Positions 7,315 through 11,905 of a DNA stretch of 11,905 nucleotides are shown here, piece by piece. Under the pieces are notes generated by a model that worked only from the letters and a program-made list of their open reading frames with translations, had not been told where the DNA came from and did not search any database. Origin of the DNA: BTRF01 sp036986255 (GTDB taxonomy: Bacteria > Patescibacteriota > WWE3 > 9FT-COMBO-53-11); contig BTRF01000019.1 of the NCBI GenBank assembly GCA_036986255.1, positions 1-11,905 on the forward strand, given 5' to 3'. The position numbers and the translations under genes are program-made. Numbering within the stretch: the stretch's first letter is position 1; each line of letters starts with the position of its first letter.

Positions 7315-8328
7315 TTAAAACTGCCTAAGGAACCTCAAATCACCTCCGTTGAGATACCGAATGTCATCAATTCCCTGTTTAATCATTAGCATTCTATCCG
7401 GTCCAAATCCCCAGGCCAATCCAGAGTACTTTTGTGGGTTGATTCCCCCGTTCTTCAAAACTTGGGGATGCACAAGACCGGCCCCGGCAATTTCAAACCA
7501 ACCTTCCTGACCGCAAACTTGGCACCTCTTCCCCTTGCAGAAAGGACAAAGGGCATCCACCCCCACACCCGGTTCAACAAATGGGTAATATTTGGGACGG
7601 AATCGAGTTTTAGTATGATCTCCAAAGATCACTTTAAGGAAGAGATCGGAAAGGAAGCGGAGGTGGGTCATGGATACCCTCTCGTCGATATAAAGAAGGT
7701 CAAACTGAGTAAAAGTATGATCATGATGTTGGTCAGCATTCTCGTATCGGAAACAACGGTCAAAAGACATCACCCTAATTGGGGGAGTTCTCTTTCTCAT
7801 CTCCCTCACTTGAATGTTTGAGGTGTGGGTCCGGAGAAGCCGCCCGTCTTCAAGGTAGAGAGTATCCCAAAGGTCGCGGGAGGGATGATCCGCTGAAATG
7901 TTTAGGAGCCCAAAGTTGTAGTCATCCGTCTCTATATGGGGAGCATAAACTTCTTCAAAGCCCAACTTGGTAAAAGTATCTCGAACAAACTCCCGAAATT
8001 GGGTGAGGGGGTGGATTGATCCCGAAGGGACGGGGTTCCCGGGTGCCGTCACATCAAAAGGTGCCTCCTTCATATCTTCGAGGGCTTGCTTTTTTATCTT
8101 TCCGTCCTGTTTCGTAAGGGCACTCTCAATCTTTGCTTTAATCAAATTGAGGAACTTCCCCGCTTCTCTCCGATCCTCTTGACGGGAAATCTCCGGAATC
8201 TCAGTTAAAAATTTGTTAATTTCCCCTCTCCTGCCCAAGTACCGAACGCGCAGCTTCTCCAATTCCTTGGAGGATTTTGCCCGAGAGATTTCCAAAAGCG
8301 CTCTCTCCTCTACTTCGGTAAACTTCAT
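7315..8328 (-). CDS. pheS: Phenylalanyl-tRNA synthetase alpha subunit
   Basis: This is the catalytic subunit of PheRS, which activates phenylalanine and transfers it to tRNA-Phe. It has 337 residues, near the family norm. Residues 1-85 form the N-terminal helical coiled-coil arm. Motif 1 is around GSIHPLTQFREFV (103-115). RTHTS lies at 166-170. Motif 2 is RCFRYENAD (191-199) followed by H202 and FTQFD (206-210). Motif 3 is GLAWGFGPDRMLMIKQGIDD at 303-322. A four-cysteine knuckle (C261, C264, C269, C272) sits before GWFEIAGAG, as in many Firmicutes PheS proteins, and could hold zinc. The usual FxQxEG triad in the phenylalanine pocket reads FTQFDL here, with Asp replacing the conserved Glu. ATG 8328 overlaps the rplT stop as ATGA, so translation is probably coupled. 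pheT follows after four bases. Confidence 0.95.
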   Translation of the reverse strand: MKFTEVEERALLEISRAKSSKELEKLRVRYLGRRGEINKFLTEIPEISRQEDRREAGKFLNLIKAKIESALTKQDGKIKKQALEDMKEAPFDVTAPGNPVPSGSIHPLTQFREFVRDTFTKLGFEEVYAPHIETDDYNFGLLNISADHPSRDLWDTLYLEDGRLLRTHTSNIQVREMRKRTPPIRVMSFDRCFRYENADQHHDHTFTQFDLLYIDERVSMTHLRFLSDLFLKVIFGDHTKTRFRPKYYPFVEPGVGVDALCPFCKGKRCQVCGQEGWFEIAGAGLVHPQVLKNGGINPQKYSGLAWGFGPDRMLMIKQGIDDIRYLNGGDLRFLRQF

Positions 8329-8681
8329 TTTGCCTTACTTTTCGCTTTATCGACGATCTTCTTAAAGATTTCCGGCTCTTCCACGGCCAGCTGAGCCAGA
8401 ATTTTACGATTCAAGTCTATCTCTGCCTTTTTGAGGAGAGGAATAAAACGGCTGTAGGTCAAGCCATAGGGAGAGAGGGCCGCGTTTATTCTTCTAATCC
8501 AAAGGGTCCGCATATTCCGCCGCCGGAGCCTTCGCCCCGCAAACGCATACTGTCCCGCATGAAGAACGGCTTCTTTGGCGCGGCGATACTGCTTATGCCG
8601 AGCCCCTCGGTAGCCGCGGGCCATCTTGGTTACTTTTCGGTGCCCCCGAGATGTTACTGTACCTCCTTTTACCCTGACCAT
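8325..8681 (-). CDS. rplT: 50S ribosomal protein L20
   Basis: L20 binds 23S rRNA early in large-subunit assembly. The 118-residue product is full length. It shows the strongly basic N-terminal half and the family's diagnostic stretches RGYRGARHKQYRRAKEA and RRNMRTLWIRRINAA, then YGLTYSRFI and a globular C-terminal domain. ATG 8681 lies 10 bases after the rpmI stop and is served by an AGGAGG site inside the end of rpmI. Its TGA stop overlaps the ATG of pheS by four bases. In E. coli and Bacillus, L20 represses its own operon by binding a leader mRNA. I see no room for the classical leader upstream of infC, because infC begins inside thrS. Confidence 0.97.
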   Translation of the reverse strand: MVRVKGGTVTSRGHRKVTKMARGYRGARHKQYRRAKEAVLHAGQYAFAGRRLRRRNMRTLWIRRINAALSPYGLTYSRFIPLLKKAEIDLNRKILAQLAVEEPEIFKKIVDKAKSKAK

Positions 8682-8691
8682 AATGGTAATT

Positions 8692-8907
8692 CTACCTCCT
8701 TCCTTTGGGAATTCCTAAAATCTGCCTGATCTTACGTTCTTCCGGACCCTTGAGTTTCTTAAGCCTTCTCCCTCGGGCTTTAAGCTCGGTGCTTTCCTTA
8801 GAGCGGCGGTGCTTTACACCACTTCGGGAGTGAAGAATCTTACCGCTTCCGGTAATCTTAAACCGCTCTTTAACCGTTTTAGAGACTTTCATCTTATTCT
8901 TAGCCAT
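8692..8907 (-). CDS. rpmI: 50S ribosomal protein L35
   Basis: This small basic protein of the large ribosomal subunit has 71 residues. It starts MAKNKMKVSKTVKERFKITG and contains the typical HSRSGVKHRRSKES region (residues about 26-39), then a basic C-terminal helix. The family is usually 60-70 residues. Its ATG at 8907 lies within the last codons of infC, so the two frames overlap by eight bases. No clear Shine-Dalgarno site precedes it, so expression likely depends on ribosomes finishing infC. Its last codons, AGG AGG TAG, double as the ribosome-binding site of rplT. Confidence 0.97.
   Translation of the reverse strand: MAKNKMKVSKTVKERFKITGSGKILHSRSGVKHRRSKESTELKARGRRLKKLKGPEERKIRQILGIPKGRR
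8695..8700 (-). promoter_or_regulatory. Shine-Dalgarno site of rplT embedded in the end of rpmI
   Basis: The minus strand reads AGGAGG across the last rpmI arginine codons, directly before TAG. It is 13 bases upstream of the rplT ATG, slightly longer than the usual spacing but the only strong candidate. The placement suggests that termination on rpmI and initiation on rplT are linked. Confidence 0.6.
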
Positions 8908-9445
8908 TTTTGATAGGTACGAAGGTTACCTCGTACCCCCTCCCCAACCTTTCCGGATCCTTCTCCGGTTTGCCCACTTCCTTGAGAAAGGCTGTGACTC
9001 GCTTTATCTTTTCCAGACCTACCTCTGGATGAGTAAACTCCCGCCCACGAAAGACAACGGTTAATTTTACCTTATCGCCTCCTTTAAGGAACTTTTCGGC
9101 GCGGGAGATGCGTACCTCAAGATCGTGGTCGCTAATGTTAGGCCTTATTCGAAACTCTTTCAGCACGGATCCCCGCTCCCTCCCTTTCTTTTTTTGCTTC
9201 TCTTTCTGAAAGAGCCAGCGTTTGAAGTCTAGCAATTTCACCACCGGGGGTTTTGCAGAGGGAGCAACTTCAATCAAGTCCAACCCCTTTTCCCGAGCAA
9301 GCTGTAAAGCTTCCCCAATGTCTAAAATTCCTACTTGCTTATCCTCCTTATCAATAACTCTCACCTGAGCAGCCCTGATCATCTCGTTGATGCGGTAGGA
9401 TGGCTGTCTGGTTTTTTTTATCTTTTTTCTTCTTCGTCTGGCCAT
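8900..9445 (-). CDS. infC: Translation initiation factor IF-3
   Basis: IF3 binds the 30S subunit, keeps it free of 50S and proofreads initiator tRNA and start codon. The 181-residue product has the basic N-terminal tail, then RINEMIRAAQVRVID (18-32), the N-terminal domain ending near LLDFKRWLFQKEKQKKK (71-87), and the C-terminal domain with KEFRIRPNISDHD (96-108) and VVFRGREFTHPEVG (130-143). The start is ATG, not the rare AUU/AUC codon on which E. coli infC autoregulation depends. It begins 28 bases inside the end of thrS and ends eight bases inside rpmI. I see no Shine-Dalgarno site before the ATG. An A8 run lies in the first 12 codons, at the thrS stop. The position and family are certain; the exact start is well supported because it is the first in-frame ATG and gives a normal tail. 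Confidence 0.96.
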   Translation of the reverse strand: MARRRRKKIKKTRQPSYRINEMIRAAQVRVIDKEDKQVGILDIGEALQLAREKGLDLIEVAPSAKPPVVKLLDFKRWLFQKEKQKKKGRERGSVLKEFRIRPNISDHDLEVRISRAEKFLKGGDKVKLTVVFRGREFTHPEVGLEKIKRVTAFLKEVGKPEKDPERLGRGYEVTFVPIKNG

Positions 9446-11187
9446 AAATCTGAGGTGCGCTTTCTGGAAATTTCGAAGATCCTGTCTTTCACAAGACTTA
9501 GCTTTTGGGGTCCTAAGTCTTTTTCGTCCCGCAAACGCACCGAAACGGTATCCCCTTTCATCTCCTTCTCCCCAACAATAAGCATATAAGGAATTTTTTG
9601 CAACTGAGCCGTCCTTATTTTAGCCTGCATTGTTCCGGGGCGGCGGTCCGTTTCTGCCCGAATGCCTCCTTGCCTTAAACCTTCCTCTACCTTCTCAGTA
9701 TACCTGATAACCTTATCCGAAACAGGTATTACAACGGCCTGCACAGGAGCCAGCCAAACCGGGAATGCACCGGCAAAATGCTCAATCAGAAAACCAATGA
9801 AGCGTTCATCGGAACCCAGAGGAGCACGGTGAATAATGTAAGGAACAGTCCTTTCCGAGCCATCCTTCTCGGTGTAGGTCAGCTTAAATCTTTCACCCGA
9901 CCCAAAATCCAACTGGTTGGTGGAAGCCCCAAACTCCCGACCGGTCGCACTTTTAATCTTAAAGTCGAACTTAGGTCCGTAGAAGGCCGCTCCCCCCACT
10001 TTTTCAGTAGTTTTAACTTTCAAGGCCGCTGCCGCCGCCTTTAGGAGGTTGACGGATTTCTCCCAAGCTTTGGAATTATCAAAATATTTGTCTTTTCGGC
10101 TCTTAAAGTCCGGCAAGGCCAGCTCGACGTAATAGTCTTTAAAGCCGAAGAGGTTGTAGTAAAAGGCGTGAAGTTTCATAACTTTGATTAGCTCTTCCAA
10201 AGCTTGATCTTCGGTAGCGTAAATATGGGCATCGTTTTGGGTCATTCCCCGCACCCGCAAAAGCCCCAACAGCTCTCCCCGCTTCTCGTACCGGTAAACG
10301 GTTCCGAATTCGGCGTACCGGATCGGGAGCTCTCTGTAGGAGTGTTTCTTGGCCTTGTAAATCATGTGCGTGTGGGGACAGTTCATCGGTTTGAGATAGT
10401 ATTCGCCGTCCTCTGATTTCATAGGAGGATACATCACTTCTTGATAGTAAGGGAGATGGCCGGAAAGGCGGTAAAGAGCCGCCTTAGTGATGTGGGGGGT
10501 GGAAACGCGCTGATACCCGTGCCTAAACTCAATCTCTTTGCCCAGCTTCTCCAACTCCTCCTTAATTACGGTTCCTTTAGGGAGCCAAAGGACTAGCCCC
10601 GGTCCGATTTCCTTAGAGAAAGCAAAGAGCTCTAGTTCCTGACCCAGCTTCCGGTGGTCTCTCTTCAGAGCCTCTTCCATCCGCTTAAGATAATCATCCA
10701 GTTCTTTTTTCGTTCTCCAAGCGCTCCCGTAAATCCTCGTAAGCATGGGGTTCTTCTCACTCCCCCTCCAGTAGGCCCCGGCGAGCCGCTCCAGCTTGAA
10801 GACCCCAATCTTGCCGGTATCGGAAACATGAGGACCTCGGCAGAGATCCGAAAAGTCATCGGTTTCGTAAAATGAAAGCTTATCCCCTTCGATCTCTTTA
10901 ATAAGCTCCAGTTTGTAGGGATTATTCCGGTAGAGCTTTTGGGCCTCCCCTCGAGTAAGGTACTTCCTTTTAAAGGGAAGTTGTTGCTTGGCGATTTTGA
11001 CCATCTCTTCCTCAATCTTTTCGAGGTCGTCTTTTGAAATTGGGCGGGAAAAATCAAAATCGTAATAGAACCCATTCTCAATCGTTGGGCCAATGGCAAG
11101 CTTGGTCCGGGGGTAAATCTTTAAAACCGCCATAGCCAAGACATGGGCGGCAGAGTGTCTCATGGTGTCCAAGTTTTGCGCCTCCAC
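9418..11187 (-). CDS. thrS: Threonyl-tRNA synthetase lacking the N-terminal TGS domain
   Basis: This class II synthetase charges tRNA-Thr with threonine. It has 589 residues, against about 640 in E. coli. The N-terminal TGS domain is absent, and the protein opens directly with the editing (SAD) domain, whose HSAAH (11-15) and CRGPH (116-120) metal/editing motifs are intact. The catalytic core (about 190-475) holds MNCP with C270, RVRGMTQNDAH (311-321) and IIHRAPLGSDERF (451-463). C270, H321 and H453 match the three zinc ligands that sense threonine. A C-terminal anticodon-binding domain follows (about 478-575, WLAPVQAVVIPVS). GTG 11187 is chosen because an extended -10 box lies exactly upstream and the reading frame behind it contains no ATG/GTG/TTG before an in-frame stop at 11260-11262. 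The TGS domain is therefore really missing. It leads the block infC-rpmI-rplT-pheS-pheT. Confidence 0.95.
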   Translation of the reverse strand: MEAQNLDTMRHSAAHVLAMAVLKIYPRTKLAIGPTIENGFYYDFDFSRPISKDDLEKIEEEMVKIAKQQLPFKRKYLTRGEAQKLYRNNPYKLELIKEIEGDKLSFYETDDFSDLCRGPHVSDTGKIGVFKLERLAGAYWRGSEKNPMLTRIYGSAWRTKKELDDYLKRMEEALKRDHRKLGQELELFAFSKEIGPGLVLWLPKGTVIKEELEKLGKEIEFRHGYQRVSTPHITKAALYRLSGHLPYYQEVMYPPMKSEDGEYYLKPMNCPHTHMIYKAKKHSYRELPIRYAEFGTVYRYEKRGELLGLLRVRGMTQNDAHIYATEDQALEELIKVMKLHAFYYNLFGFKDYYVELALPDFKSRKDKYFDNSKAWEKSVNLLKAAAAALKVKTTEKVGGAAFYGPKFDFKIKSATGREFGASTNQLDFGSGERFKLTYTEKDGSERTVPYIIHRAPLGSDERFIGFLIEHFAGAFPVWLAPVQAVVIPVSDKVIRYTEKVEEGLRQGGIRAETDRRPGTMQAKIRTAQLQKIPYMLIVGEKEMKGDTVSVRLRDEKDLGPQKLSLVKDRIFEISRKRTSDLWPDEEEKR

Positions 11188-11194
11188 GGGGTTA

Positions 11195-11203
11195 ATAATA
11201 ACA
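11195..11203 (-). promoter_or_regulatory. Extended -10 promoter of the thrS operon (leaderless)
   Basis: On the minus strand this reads TGT-TATTAT, an extended -10 element. Seven bases (TAACCCC) separate it from the GTG start of thrS, so transcription should begin at or next to the first base of the start codon. No Shine-Dalgarno site, T-box or ribosomal-protein leader fits between promoter and gene. No convincing -35 hexamer is seen. This would be the main promoter for the whole thrS-to-pheT block. Confidence 0.6.
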
Positions 11204-11230
11204 GAAGAAAAGACCGCGATCCAAAACCCC

Positions 11231-11269
11231 CAAAAAAGAAAAGGGATCTTAGTTTTGAACTAAGATCCC
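11231..11269 (-). terminator. Intrinsic terminator downstream of the unknown exported-protein gene
   Basis: Positions 11243-11254 and 11258-11269 are a perfect 12-base inverted repeat (GGGATCTTAGTT / AACTAAGATCCC) with a three-base loop. On the minus strand the stem is followed directly by TTTTCTTTTTTG, a proper U-tract. On the plus strand no T-run follows, so it works in one direction only. It lies 14 bases past the stop of the 11284-11847 gene and insulates it from the thrS promoter. Confidence 0.9.
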
Positions 11270-11283
11270 ATGAAAGCTATCAC

Positions 11284-11847
11284 TTATCTACCGAGACCCT
11301 GAAAGATGGGGGGATTCTCGTAGGTCTGAATGAACCCGCCTGTTCCTTGAGTTTCTTGGACGACCTGCGCGTGAAATCCAAGGAGCTCTCCCAACGTCTC
11401 TGGAAAAATCACGCGGATGAGACGATCCATCTGCGTCTGATCTAATCCCATCGCCATAATAAGAACGTAGACCTCGGCCGTCCCGTCCACTACGGGAACT
11501 TTAGATCGCCTAAGCAGAAAGATTTCGGTTATGCCTATCTGGCAAAGCTCGGGAGGGTAATATTCTCCGCACCGAATAGGTTGGTAGTAGGGACGAGACC
11601 ACTTGTAGATACTCATCACATCGGTGATGATTCCACTTGACGTGGCTCGATTGGTAATCTCAAGAGCAACCGCAATCCGACCCCCCTTAGGATCCATGAG
11701 GACGTCAACCGGCACCAAAGTTCTTAAGGTTGGTAGCTCAACACCGTCTACGGCCGCCTGCCCCAGCTCATACGACTTAATGGGGGACTGAGTAGCAACC
11801 ACTGCACCGACGATTAAAATCCCGATCAGTACCAGGAGTCTGTTCAT
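11284..11847 (-). CDS. Unrecognised membrane-anchored or exported protein
   Basis: I do not recognise this 187-residue protein. It begins MNRLLVLIGILIVGAVVATQ, a short positive start followed by a hydrophobic segment (residues 4-19) that reads as a signal anchor or signal peptide without an obvious lipobox. The remainder has a mixed, beta-prone look (about 40-80 and 105-135) with two cysteines, C93 and C102, flanking EYYPPE, which could pair outside the cell. The C terminus is Gln/Gly/Pro-rich. ATG 11847 is preferred over an upstream TTG at 11886 because a perfect AGGAGG lies nine bases before it and the hydrophobic segment then sits at the N terminus. It follows a putative upstream gene by one base and ends at a strong terminator, so it is probably the last gene of its own operon. 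Coding status is supported by the start signal, the length and the terminator; function is unknown. Confidence 0.75.
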   Translation of the reverse strand: MNRLLVLIGILIVGAVVATQSPIKSYELGQAAVDGVELPTLRTLVPVDVLMDPKGGRIAVALEITNRATSSGIITDVMSIYKWSRPYYQPIRCGEYYPPELCQIGITEIFLLRRSKVPVVDGTAEVYVLIMAMGLDQTQMDRLIRVIFPETLGELLGFHAQVVQETQGTGGFIQTYENPPIFQGLGR

Positions 11848-11848
11848 C

Positions 11849-11905
11849 TTAACTGTCCTCCTCATAAAACGGGTTCTCCGGGGCAACTAAAGCGGCGGGC
11901 CACTC
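11849..11905 (-). CDS. Possible C-terminal end of another gene (partial, right edge)
   Basis: The minus strand from the right edge reads 18 codons ending PENPFYEEDS and a TAA, one base before the ATG of the next gene. The AGGAGG ribosome-binding site of that gene lies within its last codons. The other two frames hit stops sooner. The arrangement is typical of an operon partner, but so few residues give no family assignment and the reading is tentative. Confidence 0.4.
   Translation of the reverse strand, partial: EWPAALVAPENPFYEEDS
11857..11862 (-). promoter_or_regulatory. Shine-Dalgarno site that fixes the start at 11847
   Basis: The minus strand reads AGGAGG followed by the nine-base spacer ACAGTTAAG and ATG. 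This is the best ribosome-binding site in the window, and it rules against the longer TTG-started form beginning at 11886. Confidence 0.8.

Noticed and set aside
7510..7548. Four-cysteine zinc-knuckle in PheS as a novel insertion
   Set aside because: A CxxC...CxxC knuckle at this position, before GWxEIxGAG, is familiar from many Firmicutes PheS proteins.
8325..8327. Alternative genetic code (UGA read as glycine)
   Set aside because: TGA ends rplT at the expected length, overlapping the pheS start, and also ends tyrS, so standard bacterial code fits.
11143..11445. 100-codon plus-strand ORF spanning the terminator and thrS start
   Set aside because: It is antisense to thrS and the exported-protein gene, crosses the intrinsic terminator hairpin and shows no recognisable protein features.
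11848..11886. Longer form of the exported protein from TTG 11886
   Set aside because: It would put 13 charged residues before the hydrophobic segment and place the AGGAGG ribosome-binding site inside the coding region; ATG 11847 fits better.

Overview
The window looks like ordinary housekeeping chromosome from a reduced-genome bacterium. My best guess is the Candidate Phyla Radiation (Patescibacteria), perhaps Microgenomates-like. This rests on the protein 'feel', the stripped-down aminoacyl-tRNA synthetases (ThrS without its TGS domain, PheT without its EMAP/OB tRNA-binding insert) and very tight gene packing, not on a database match. TGA is used as a normal stop (tyrS, rplT), so the UGA-as-glycine code of Gracilibacteria/Absconditabacteria does not apply.

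Layout from left to right. Positions 1-1191 (minus) hold the N-terminal 397 codons of recG, which run off the left edge. After a 94-base gap comes tyrS (1286-2452, minus), a type-2-like tyrosyl-tRNA synthetase. A 62-base divergent promoter region separates it from a bifunctional class A penicillin-binding protein (2515-5337, plus) with an extra C-terminal Ig-like domain. Its stop codon interlocks with that of pheT, which comes from the other direction. Positions 5334-11187 (minus) are one compact block, transcribed thrS > infC > rpmI > rplT > pheS > pheT, the same order as in E. coli. Every junction overlaps or is at most 10 bases apart. Upstream of thrS is a strong intrinsic terminator (11231-11269). 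It ends a separate minus-strand unit containing an unrecognised membrane-anchored/exported protein (11284-11847), preceded by what looks like the last 18 codons of another gene at the right edge.

Functionally the block couples tRNA charging (Thr, Phe, Tyr), translation initiation (IF3) and the large subunit (L35, L20). recG serves fork repair and the PBP builds the cell wall. The most interesting recurrent signal is regulatory: three transcription units start with an extended -10 box (TGN-TANNAT or TGC-TATACT) placed so close to the start codon that the mRNAs should be leaderless or nearly so (thrS, the PBP gene, tyrS). Shine-Dalgarno sites appear only at internal cistrons (rplT, the unknown protein). 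I found no CRISPR array, mobile element, tRNA/rRNA gene, riboswitch or clear new defence or biosynthetic system. No gene-free stretch exceeds 300 bases.
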